From positions 7,475 through 71,474 of the forward strand of contig CAJTUC010000022.1 of NCBI GenBank assembly GCA_910579395.1: DNA of 64,000 nucleotides, read 5' to 3'. This document shows, piece after piece, positions 1-7,167 of the stretch. The position numbers and the translations under genes were made by a program. The notes under the pieces were generated by a model that was not told the DNA's origin, did not search any database, and saw nothing but the letters and a program-made list of their open reading frames with translations. Source of the DNA: an uncultured Lachnospiraceae bacterium (lineage in GTDB: Bacteria; Bacillota; Clostridia; Lachnospirales; Lachnospiraceae). Positions within the stretch are counted from its first letter, which is position 1. Every line of letters begins with the position of its first letter.

Positions 1-1322
1 AAGAAATCCGCTTTACCCTGGTTCTCATTGATCAGTTGGAAAACACCGGCTTCACCCCAAATATACCCGTCGGAAATAACGACGATATTGCGGGAGGTAT
101 CCATATTTGCGGGAATGCGCAGCGCTTCTTCCAGTGCCTCTAAGAGTTCGGTGCCGCCGTAGCCTTCCTGCTCGTCGATCAGTTTGATGGCTTTATCGAT
201 ATTTTCTCTTGTGGCAGGCACGGAACGATTGGACATCTTAAAGGAGCCGCCGGAAAAGAGAATCAGGTTAAAGGTATCCGTTTCCCGCAGGTTCGATACA
301 AGGTTCCGTATCAATACTTTGGCGGTATCTAACGGGAAGCCGTACATGGAACCCGATATATCCAGAACAAAAATATATTCTCTCGGTGGAATTTCTTCCA
401 CCTCACAGCGTTCCGGCGGCTGTATCATCAGCATAAAAACATTTTCATTTTCGTTGCTGTCCATAAGAAGTCCGGTCTGAATCGCTTCGCCGGTGAGTTT
501 GTAATTCAGGACAAAGTCGCGGTTGCCGGCATAATCATTCGGGTTAGAGAGAGCGACCTGTGCCGTCGTTTTGGCTTCGTTCCAGTTAATATTGACATCG
601 TGCGTGCTGCTCGACAGAGCGCCAATCGGTACGCCGGAGGTAACATTGACATTGATCTCATAAGCATTTTCCGGCAGACTGCCTTCCGGCATATAAGGCG
701 TTCCCGTCCATTCTTCCCGGTTGCCGCAGTCATCCAGGACGGGCCCTACATAACGGGGGCCGACAACGGTGGGGAAAACGAACTGATAGGTTCCGTCGGC
801 CGGCATGATCAGTTCTGTATAATGCAGTTCAATACGAACCTCATCGCCCGGCATGATGTTGGCAACGTCCATCGTGAAAACATTGGCCCTTTGCTCTGAC
901 ATCATGGAAGCGGTTTTTCCTTCGCTTTTTGCCGCTTCAAATTCTTCCTCGGCCTCTTCTTTTTCCTTAATGGTCGCGGTCACGCGCTGATTGCCGACCT
1001 GCATCTGCATTCCGTGTATGGTGACTTTGGTAGATGCCGGAAAAACATAGCTGGCATTGATAGGGCTTGTGCCTTCATTGGCATAAGTCTGTGTGACATA
1101 AGTATCTGCGATAATGCCGTCTATGGTTGTGTTGACAGTCGTTTTTTTCAGCGGAAAACTGTCTACGCCGACTTCATCGCTTTCCACATAAAAATAGGGA
1201 GAGCGGGTCTGATCCTTTTCTTCTTCCTGCGTTTCTTCCGCATGTACAACGGGAGTACAGCCAAGAAACATACATAGTGCAAAAAGAAGGCATAATAATC
1301 TTCTGTGCTTTTTGGTTTTCAT
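1..1322 (-). CDS. VIT and von Willebrand A domain surface protein (partial, 3' end beyond the window)
   Basis: About 440 residues are visible and the C-terminus lies off the left edge. The ATG at 1322 follows an AAAGGAG site. The N-terminus is an export signal (MKTKKHRRLLCLLFALCMFL) followed by a possible lipobox cysteine (LGC) or a signal peptidase I site (VHA). Residues of roughly 35-165 resemble a VIT domain (FPLKKTTVNTTIDG, YVFPASTKV, ELHYTELI). From about residue 315 a VWA fold begins with a MIDAS motif (FVLDISGSM), a threonine in GGTELLEAL and an aspartate in VVISDG. VIT-VWA proteins are usually metal-dependent adhesion or assembly proteins at the cell surface. The exact role here is unknown. 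Upstream lie five 11-bp phased repeats, so the gene may be controlled by a response regulator. Confidence 0.85.
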   Translation of the reverse strand, partial: MKTKKHRRLLCLLFALCMFLGCTPVVHAEETQEEEKDQTRSPYFYVESDEVGVDSFPLKKTTVNTTIDGIIADTYVTQTYANEGTSPINASYVFPASTKVTIHGMQMQVGNQRVTATIKEKEEAEEEFEAAKSEGKTASMMSEQRANVFTMDVANIMPGDEVRIELHYTELIMPADGTYQFVFPTVVGPRYVGPVLDDCGNREEWTGTPYMPEGSLPENAYEINVNVTSGVPIGALSSSTHDVNINWNEAKTTAQVALSNPNDYAGNRDFVLNYKLTGEAIQTGLLMDSNENENVFMLMIQPPERCEVEEIPPREYIFVLDISGSMYGFPLDTAKVLIRNLVSNLRETDTFNLILFSGGSFKMSNRSVPATRENIDKAIKLIDEQEGYGGTELLEALEEALRIPANMDTSRNIVVISDGYIWGEAGVFQLINENQGKADF

Positions 1323-1391
1323 AAATCTGCTCCTTTACATAGTCTTAAATGTTCCTTTAAAAACTTCTTTTATTTATGGTACAAAATGAAA

Positions 1392-1446
1392 ACATCATAG
1401 TTGTATCATTTGTGCATCAAATGAGCATCATTTTTGCATCAAAGTT
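1392..1446 (-). promoter_or_regulatory. Five 11-bp phased repeats upstream of the VIT/VWA gene
   Basis: On the + strand the core (g/a)(c/t)ATCA starts at 1392, 1403, 1414, 1425 and 1436, exactly 11 bp apart. Read toward the gene, this is TGATGC or TGATAC repeated once per helical turn. OmpR/PhoB-family regulators bind arrays of this geometry near the -35 region. The array ends about 70 bp before the start codon. Which regulator binds is not known. Confidence 0.6.
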
Positions 1447-1451
1447 GCATA

Positions 1452-1515
1452 GATTGAAAAATCAGAGATTTTTCAATCGCGAATTTGGTGCCAAGACGCT
1501 TTCAGCGTCGGCCCA
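1452..1515. repeat. Hairpin pair: GATTGAAAAATC stem and GGTGCCAAGACGC module
   Basis: A 12-bp perfect stem (1452-1463 with 1467-1478) is followed by a module with a GACGC/GCGTC hairpin. The first hairpin recurs in shorter form at 3088-3112. The second module recurs almost unchanged at about 35708-35740. These lie in non-coding DNA next to the cloverleaf repeats and look like parts of the same modular family. Confidence 0.6.
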
Positions 1516-1521
1516 AAGTTC

Positions 1522-1550
1522 GCAGGTTGAGAGAAAGGCATGGTCATTAG
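1522..1550 (+). repeat. 29-base module shared with the argF leader
   Basis: These 29 bases recur at 57023-57051 with only two differences. Here the module runs straight into the cloverleaf element at 1552. At the second site it runs into the argF start codon region. It contains GAGAGAAAGGCATGGT. Confidence 0.6.
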
Positions 1551-1551
1551 T

Positions 1552-1664
1552 GTGAAGAGAAGTTCTAAGGCTTGCAGCAAGGGCTGCTTCGCCAAGAACT
1601 TCTACGACTTGCGCAGCAAGTCTTCTTCACACCAAAGAATGCCCCCAATACGGGCATTCTTTAT
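1552..1664 (+). repeat. Cloverleaf-type structured repeat, copy A
   Basis: The outer stem GTGAAGA (1552-1558) pairs with TCTTCAC (1624-1630). Arm 1 pairs AGAAGTTCT with AGAACTTCT and carries an inner GCAGC/GCTGC hairpin. Arm 2 is GACTTGC-GCA-GCAAGTC. A separate AAGAATGCCC/GGGCATTCTT hairpin follows. Unlike most copies it lies in a divergent intergenic region, not just after a stop codon. Confidence 0.7.
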
Positions 1665-1707
1665 CATATTTTTATTTGTGTTCGGATTTTGAGATTAAGC
1701 ATACGAC

Positions 1708-1736
1708 TTGCGAAAAAGAGTTTCTTATGCTAATAT
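1708..1736 (+). promoter_or_regulatory. Promoter of the flavodiiron protein gene
   Basis: TTGCGA at 1708-1713 and TAATAT at 1731-1736 are separated by 17 bp. The start codon at 1788 follows. Confidence 0.6.
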
Positions 1737-1787
1737 GGTCGGCAGAGAAGTGCGTTAAATCGAATTACGAATATGGAGGGAAAAGTT

Positions 1788-2948
1788 ATGCAGAATACAA
1801 AAATTACAGACACGATTCAATATGTAGGAACAGACGATAAGAACATTGACTTATTTGAGAGCCAGTACATAGTGCCGAACGGTGTTTCCTATAATTCCTA
1901 TGTCATTTTGGATGAAAAGACCGCAGTCATGGACGGCGTGGATGAAAGAGCGGAGAAGGAATGGTTTGAGAATCTGGAGCATACGCTGAATGGAAAACAG
2001 CCGGATTATCTTGTTGTAACGCATCTGGAACCCGACCATGCCGGAAATATTCAGAAATTCATGGAAAAGTATCCGCAGGCACAGATTGTCGTGAACGCAA
2101 AGGCGCTCAGTATGCTGCCTCAGTTCTTTACGCTGGATATGAGTGCACGCAGCGTGGTGGTCAAAGAGGGCGATGAGCTGACGCTCGGCAATCACGTGCT
2201 GACATTCATCATGGCGCCGATGGTGCACTGGCCGGAAGTCATGATGGCTTATGAAAAGACAGAAAAAGTTTTATTTTCCGCTGATGCTTTCGGGAAATTT
2301 GGTGCGCTTAGCACGGAGGAAGACTGGGCTTGTGAGGCGCGGAGATATTATTTTAATATCGTAGGAAAATATGGCATGCAGGTGCAGGCTTTGTTGAAAA
2401 AGGCTTCCGCACTGGATATCCGCATGATCTGTCCACTGCACGGGCCGGTATTATCGGAGAATTTGGATTTTTATCTGGAGAAATATCAAACGTGGAGCAG
2501 TTATGAACCGGAAGATAAGGGCGTTTTGATCGCATACGCTTCAATTCATGGAAATACCGGGAAGGCGGCCGAAAAGCTGGCGGCGCTGTTACGGGAAAAA
2601 GGTGTGGAAAAAGTCGTGGTCATGGATTTGTCGAGAGCGGATATCGCGGAAGCCGTCGAAGATGCTTTCCGGTACGACCGCATGGTGCTTGCGGCAGCTA
2701 CTTATGATGCTGGCATTTTCCCCTGCATGGACAGCTTTATTGCACGTCTCAAATCTAAGAATTACCAGAAGCGCACCGTCGGCCTCATGGAAAACGGAAG
2801 CTGGGCGCCGATGGCAGGAAAGATTATGAAAGAAAGCCTTTCGCAGATGAAAGAGATTACGATTGCCGAGCCAGTCGTTTCGATAAAATCTACCTTGAAT
2901 GAGGCATCCGAAGAGCAGCTTGAACTGCTGGCGCAGGCGCTTGTGTAG
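1788..2948 (+). CDS. FprA family A-type flavoprotein (flavodiiron protein)
   Basis: This 386-residue soluble protein joins an N-terminal metallo-beta-lactamase-like diiron domain to a C-terminal flavodoxin domain. Members reduce O2 to water or NO to N2O and protect anaerobes. The diiron ligands are all visible: H79, E81, D83 and H84 in THLEPDHAG, H147, D166 and H218. The FMN phosphate loop is near residues 249-258 (AYASIHGNTG). The start at 1788 is chosen because GGAGGG lies 7 bases before it, and an earlier in-frame ATG at 1775 region would place that site inside the gene. It stands alone with its own promoter. The electron donor (rubredoxin or another) is not encoded next to it. Family assignment is secure; O2 versus NO preference is not. 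Confidence 0.93.
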   Translation: MQNTKITDTIQYVGTDDKNIDLFESQYIVPNGVSYNSYVILDEKTAVMDGVDERAEKEWFENLEHTLNGKQPDYLVVTHLEPDHAGNIQKFMEKYPQAQIVVNAKALSMLPQFFTLDMSARSVVVKEGDELTLGNHVLTFIMAPMVHWPEVMMAYEKTEKVLFSADAFGKFGALSTEEDWACEARRYYFNIVGKYGMQVQALLKKASALDIRMICPLHGPVLSENLDFYLEKYQTWSSYEPEDKGVLIAYASIHGNTGKAAEKLAALLREKGVEKVVVMDLSRADIAEAVEDAFRYDRMVLAAATYDAGIFPCMDSFIARLKSKNYQKRTVGLMENGSWAPMAGKIMKESLSQMKEITIAEPVVSIKSTLNEASEEQLELLAQALV

Positions 2949-2999
2949 AGGCAGGATTATTCCATAAAGCGAAATAGGAAAATTTTTTCCATAACCATC

Positions 3000-3027
3000 T
3001 TGACAATCCATACCGATGCGATATGAT
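3000..3027 (+). promoter_or_regulatory. Promoter of the first MATE gene
   Basis: A perfect TTGACA at 3000-3005 is followed after 16 bp by TATGAT at 3022-3027. Confidence 0.7.
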
Positions 3028-3087
3028 GTAGAAGATTTCACCTTTTTAGAAAATTGAGGTGATGACGGCCTGGCCGGCATGAGGAGA

Positions 3088-3112
3088 GATTGAAAATCGG
3101 AGACTTTCAATC
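3088..3112. repeat. GATTGAAA/TTTCAATC hairpin
   Basis: The 8-bp stem (3088-3095 with 3105-3112) is followed by GC. It matches the hairpin at 1452-1478 in stem sequence and 3' boundary. It lies in the leader of the MATE gene, about 20 nt before the start codon. Confidence 0.5.
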
Positions 3113-3130
3113 GCAGGTATGGAGGAGATT

Positions 3131-4471
3131 ATGGAAAAAGATATGACAACAGGAAGCCCCATGAAGCTGATACTGGGGTTTTCGGTGCCGCTGTTATTCG
3201 GGTTATTATTTCAGCAGTTTTACAGCATGGTCGATACGATCATCGTTGGACATTATCTTGGCGTGGATGCTCTTGCATCCGTAGGAGCGACCGGATCGGT
3301 CAATTTTCTGATCATCGGTTTTTGTATGGGCGTGTGTAACGGCTTTGCAATTCCGATCGCGCAGGAGTTCGGCGCCAGAAACGAAAAGAATCTGCGCAGA
3401 TATGTGGCAAACAGCGTATGGCTCTCCGTTATTTTTTCGGTGGTCATGACGATTGCCGTCGTTCTGTTGTGCCGGCCGATTCTTCGTCTGATGCGGACGC
3501 CGGAGAATATCATAGACGGTTCTTACAGTTATATCGTCATTATTTTTATTGGCATTCCGGTTACATACCTTTACAATATGACATCGGCAATCATCCGTTC
3601 TCTCGGGGACAGTAAGACACCGGTTATTTTTCTGGTGATGTCGGCGGTGCTCAATATCGGATTGGATTTACTGTGCATCATTGTATTTCATATGGGTGTT
3701 GCTGGTGCCGCCATTGCAACGGTTCTGGCGCAGTTGGCTGCGGGAATCTGCTGTCTTCTTTTTATGCGGAAAAAATTCAGCATCCTGCGGATAAGTAAGG
3801 ATGAATGGCGGAGAGACAGGGATTTCATGGGCAAGCTGTGCAGTATGGGTCTGCCGATGGGGCTGCAGTATTCGATCACGGCGATTGGAGGCGTTATTTT
3901 ACAGAGCGCGGTCAATGGTATTGGTTCCGATGCAGTAGCGGCAGTTACTGCAGGAAGTAAACTGAGTATGCTCATGTGCTGTCCTTTTGATGCGATGGGA
4001 AGTACGATGGCGACGTATGGCGGACAGAACGTGGGGGCCGGGAAACTGGACCGTGTGGGCAGCGGATTGAAGAGCTGCATTCTGCTCGGTGTGGTATATG
4101 CAGTCATCGCTTTGGGTATTGTGCTGCTTTTTGGAAAATATATGTTATTGCTGTTTCTGGACAGCGGCGAGACGGCTATCCTGGAAAACGCGCAGTGGTT
4201 CATTACGATGAACAGCTGCTTCTATATTCCGCTCGCGCTTGTCAATATTATACGTTTCATGATACAGGGTATGGGCTTCAGTAAACTGGCGGTTTTTGCA
4301 GGGATATTTGAGATGGTCGCAAGAACGATTGCGGGTTTTGCGCTGGTACCGTTCTTCGGCTTTCCGGCGGTCGGTTTTGCCAATCCGCTTGCCTGGATAT
4401 TTGCGGATATTTTCCTGATTCCGGCTTATCTGCATGTGAAGCGGAAATTAGAAAAGGTAGTGCGGGGATAA
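3131..4471 (+). CDS. MATE family efflux transporter
   Basis: This 446-residue integral membrane protein has about twelve hydrophobic segments in two similar halves, as in MatE/NorM exporters, which move cationic drugs or metabolites out in exchange for Na+ or H+. Family marks include GFSVPLLFGLLFQQFYSMVD near the N-terminus, a VGHYLGVDALASVG stretch, and GLPMGLQYSITAIGG opening the second half. The start at 3131 has GGAGGAG 6 bases upstream; the earlier ATG at 3119 overlaps that site. The gene has its own strong promoter and ends directly before a cloverleaf repeat. A second, only distantly similar MATE gene lies at 35802. The substrate cannot be told from sequence. Confidence 0.92.
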   Translation: MEKDMTTGSPMKLILGFSVPLLFGLLFQQFYSMVDTIIVGHYLGVDALASVGATGSVNFLIIGFCMGVCNGFAIPIAQEFGARNEKNLRRYVANSVWLSVIFSVVMTIAVVLLCRPILRLMRTPENIIDGSYSYIVIIFIGIPVTYLYNMTSAIIRSLGDSKTPVIFLVMSAVLNIGLDLLCIIVFHMGVAGAAIATVLAQLAAGICCLLFMRKKFSILRISKDEWRRDRDFMGKLCSMGLPMGLQYSITAIGGVILQSAVNGIGSDAVAAVTAGSKLSMLMCCPFDAMGSTMATYGGQNVGAGKLDRVGSGLKSCILLGVVYAVIALGIVLLFGKYMLLLFLDSGETAILENAQWFITMNSCFYIPLALVNIIRFMIQGMGFSKLAVFAGIFEMVARTIAGFALVPFFGFPAVGFANPLAWIFADIFLIPAYLHVKRKLEKVVRG

Positions 4472-4472
4472 T

Positions 4473-4584
4473 GTGAGAAGAACTTCTAGGGCTTGCACCA
4501 GAGGGTGCTTCGCCAAGAAGTTCTACGATTTGCTGAAGGCAAATCTTTCTCACACGAAAGAACGCCTGAAATACGGCGTTCTTC
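4473..4584 (+). repeat. Cloverleaf-type structured repeat, copy B
   Basis: It starts one base after the MATE stop codon. The outer stem GTGAGAA pairs with TTTCTCAC. Arm 1 pairs GAACTTCT with AGAAGTTC and has an inner GCACC/GGGTGC hairpin. Arm 2 is GATTTGC/GCAAATC. A GAACGCC/GGCGTTC hairpin follows. After the element, at about 4610-4630, comes a CATGGGGGTTAGTGTGAG string that repeats the start of the element. Confidence 0.75.
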
Positions 4585-4656
4585 CCATTGATGATTTGTG
4601 CCGCTGAGAGGCGTCATGGGGGTTAGTGTGAGCAAACGCGGAGGACAATACAGGGT

Positions 4657-5769
4657 ATGGCAGTTACAATTTTTACGATGACGCATAAAAAGTTCAAAGA
4701 GCCTTCGGATTCCATTTATGTGCCGCTCCAGGTAGGACGTGCCTGCGGGGAGAACCTGGGATATTCGGGAGATGACACCGGAGATAACATTTCCGTAAAG
4801 AACTGCTATTACGGAGAATTAACGGGCGTTTACTGGGTCTGGAAAAATGTGCGGACCAGGGATTATGTGGGTATCTGCCATTATAGAAGGTATTTTTGCA
4901 CCGAAGAAGGACGGATTTTGAACGAAAAGGATTACCTGTCGCTTCTGCAGGAGTACGATATCATTACGTCGAAAAAGTTAAAGCTGAACTTTTCTTATTT
5001 TGACGGCTATGCGAGCGATTACAATATTTTTGACCTGGTCACGACGGGAGAAGTCATTCGGCAGAAATACCCGGCTTATTATGAAAATTTCGAACGTCTT
5101 GTACATGGGAACGGAACTTATTTTGCGAACATGATGGTGGCGGAGAAGTCGCTGTACGACGAGTACTGTGCATGGCTGTTCTCTATTTTTGATGAGGTGG
5201 AGAAGCGCATTGATGCCAGCCGCTATGACGATTATCATAAGCGGGTGTTCGGCTTTATCTCGGAATTTCTGCTGCTTGTCTGGGTGGAGACGAAGGGCTT
5301 GAAGGTCTGCGAATGCAAGATTGGCATGACGACGGAGAAGTACGAGACCAGACAGATGAAGGAAAAGCTGGCGGACTTTTTCCGGGAAAAGGATATCGCG
5401 GGAGCGAAGGCCTATTTTCTGGAATCGTTGGAAAAGCGGCCGGATGTTCTGATGGAAGCTTCGGATATTACGGGCGAGTTGAAAATCGCAATGCAGGTAG
5501 TTGCGGTCTGTGAGTTGGAAAAGCAGATTCTTGGCGAGTGTGTGCTCGACAGGATGCAGGAGTTTGATGAACTGGTGCGCTATTTTACCTGCTTAAATGA
5601 TGCGGTCAATGCCTGTCGGCTGAATGATATGCAGGAAGAAGCTGTCCGATTCCTGCAAAAAGAGCAGGTATCGGATATCGCGATAGAGGCTTCAGCCAGG
5701 ATGTTCTGTACGGAAGAGGCGGAACAGGTTCGCGTAGCGGAAGCCGTCAAAGCGGTCCGGACAGCATAA
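4657..5769 (+). CDS. DUF4422 domain protein (putative glycosyltransferase)
   Basis: The first 230 or so residues of this 370-residue protein match the DUF4422 pattern: MTHKKF at the N-terminus, the DNISVKN segment, ELTGVYWVWKN, and the hallmark DYVGICHYRRYF near residues 67-78. DUF4422 proteins are found in capsule and cell-surface polysaccharide loci and are presumed glycosyltransferases, but biochemical proof is thin. The C-terminal 120 residues are helical and acidic and not part of the usual domain. No signal peptide or membrane segment is present. No other polysaccharide genes are adjacent, so the acceptor is unknown. A GGAGG site lies 12 bases before the ATG. A strong terminator follows. 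Confidence 0.75.
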   Translation: MAVTIFTMTHKKFKEPSDSIYVPLQVGRACGENLGYSGDDTGDNISVKNCYYGELTGVYWVWKNVRTRDYVGICHYRRYFCTEEGRILNEKDYLSLLQEYDIITSKKLKLNFSYFDGYASDYNIFDLVTTGEVIRQKYPAYYENFERLVHGNGTYFANMMVAEKSLYDEYCAWLFSIFDEVEKRIDASRYDDYHKRVFGFISEFLLLVWVETKGLKVCECKIGMTTEKYETRQMKEKLADFFREKDIAGAKAYFLESLEKRPDVLMEASDITGELKIAMQVVAVCELEKQILGECVLDRMQEFDELVRYFTCLNDAVNACRLNDMQEEAVRFLQKEQVSDIAIEASARMFCTEEAEQVRVAEAVKAVRTA

Positions 5770-5794
5770 GAAAATACGCTGATTTGAAAAAAGG

Positions 5795-5823
5795 AAAGGC
5801 TCTCGATCATCTGGGAGCCTTTT
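5795..5823. terminator. Bidirectional rho-independent terminator
   Basis: AAAGGCTC (5795-5802) pairs with GAGCCTTT (5815-5822). It serves the DUF4422 gene and the converging lipoprotein gene. Confidence 0.85.
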
Positions 5824-5827
5824 AACA

Positions 5828-7093
5828 TTAAGGAACGGTAACGGAAAGCGCTGCAGTCGGGTCGAGAACGCTGCCGTCCGTCTTGCCGGCATATGAGACG
5901 GAACCATCCTTTTCATACCGGAAAAAGTAACTGGTCAGGAGTGCATCATCGCTGTCATCGGGATATTCTGTTGTGATAAAAACAAATTCAATCGTATCGT
6001 CTGACGGATTTATATCATAAAGAGTGCATTGTGACCATGGAAAGTCGAGCAGAAGCTGGTTCAGTTCGTCATTTGTGCTGTTTACGACATTTGTGTCATT
6101 TACTAAAAGACAGGTGGCGTATTCTGTCTCCGCATCCGGACTGCCGTCATAGACGAAATCGATCAGAATGTTTTCTGCTTTTCCATCCCCGTTTAAGTCC
6201 ATCGAAACAGGAATATCTTCCTGTAATTTTACGGTCAGACTGCCGTTGTATTGATAGTCTTCTTTGAATCCCATTTTCTCCAGTTCGCTATAAGGAATCG
6301 TGAATTCTATTGCACCTGCCGCATAAGGGCCGAGCGCATAGGGGTTGCTGATAAAGGTCAATCCGCTCGTGGAAAGAAACCATGCATCTTCCGCATAGAG
6401 AACTGCTTCAAGCTGTTCATCGGAAGGACTGCCGTCGTACATTTTTTCCTGATAAGATGGGATATCAGCCAGGGCCCGGTTGAAAGCGAACGTATCCGCG
6501 CGGAAGGAATCGGCATCCTCACTGAGTTCTGTAAAACTGATCGGCTCTCCGGTCCGTGTATCGTAGTTGAGTCCTACAGTGCTGTAATTACCGTGCGCGC
6601 CGCCGGAATAGACGTAGAAGACTGCCTCAAAAGAAATGACATTACTGTCAGAACGGCGGACGGCGAAACTCAGATCGCTGTTGTAAGCGATAAAACCGGG
6701 ATTCTCCGGCACATAATTTTCCCGTGCAAATCCTTGTATGGACGTGTCGTCATGGAAAGCAGTCACATGTTCCTGTATGGAGGCATTAATGTTATCCGCG
6801 GCGGCCTGATTTTCCTCGATATATACGACCGGATAGGTACAGGTGCCGCTGTACAGGAGCATACCGTCTTCTGCGGTATCGTTGTTTTCAAGCTTCTGCC
6901 AGTCGAGCGTGACATGATAGTGTTGCTGCCCGCCTGTGGTGTCCGAATCTGCTTCCGGTAAATCGTTCTCGCCCGTATCGGGCATTATTTCCTGTTCGGT
7001 AATATCGGTGCTGTCTGTCTGTCCGCCGCAGGCAGTGCATGAAAGCATGACTGCGGATGCGGCGAGTATTGCATAGATTGTTTTTCTTTTCAT
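5828..7093 (-). CDS. Lipoprotein with DUF4163 and DUF3298 (RsiV-like) domains
   Basis: This 421-residue protein begins with a lipoprotein-type signal (MKRKTIYAILAASAVML, then a cysteine-rich SCTACGG segment) and an acidic linker to about residue 55. The central region has the DUF4163/DUF3298 pattern: YPVVYIEENQAAADNINASI, then a YSGGAHGNYSTVGLNYD segment typical of DUF3298, and an IPYSELEKMGF end. The same domain pair forms the lysozyme-binding ectodomain of RsiV, but no sigma factor or transmembrane anti-sigma helix is present here. The C-terminal third has a DLNGDGKAENI calcium-loop-like motif. It is probably a membrane-tethered extracellular protein. GGGGAA lies 7 bases before the ATG. It lies 74 bp downstream of the chemotaxis receptor gene on the same strand and may be transcribed with it. 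Confidence 0.75.
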   Translation of the reverse strand: MKRKTIYAILAASAVMLSCTACGGQTDSTDITEQEIMPDTGENDLPEADSDTTGGQQHYHVTLDWQKLENNDTAEDGMLLYSGTCTYPVVYIEENQAAADNINASIQEHVTAFHDDTSIQGFARENYVPENPGFIAYNSDLSFAVRRSDSNVISFEAVFYVYSGGAHGNYSTVGLNYDTRTGEPISFTELSEDADSFRADTFAFNRALADIPSYQEKMYDGSPSDEQLEAVLYAEDAWFLSTSGLTFISNPYALGPYAAGAIEFTIPYSELEKMGFKEDYQYNGSLTVKLQEDIPVSMDLNGDGKAENILIDFVYDGSPDAETEYATCLLVNDTNVVNSTNDELNQLLLDFPWSQCTLYDINPSDDTIEFVFITTEYPDDSDDALLTSYFFRYEKDGSVSYAGKTDGSVLDPTAALSVTVP

Positions 7094-7167
7094 TTACCAG
7101 TTCCCCTATGTATCGAGATATCATTCTTGTGGTGCCGCCCGAAAACGAAGGTTTTTCTTTGCGGATT

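Noticed and set aside
1552..1640. tRNA gene suggested by the cloverleaf shape
   Set aside because: There is no T-loop GTTCRANNC with A and B box sequences, no CCA-type acceptor end and no anticodon arm of standard size. The arms are too long and vary between copies.
6251..6961. 236-codon plus-strand frame
   Set aside because: It is the shadow of the DUF3298 lipoprotein gene, whose signal peptide, ribosome site and domains are clear.
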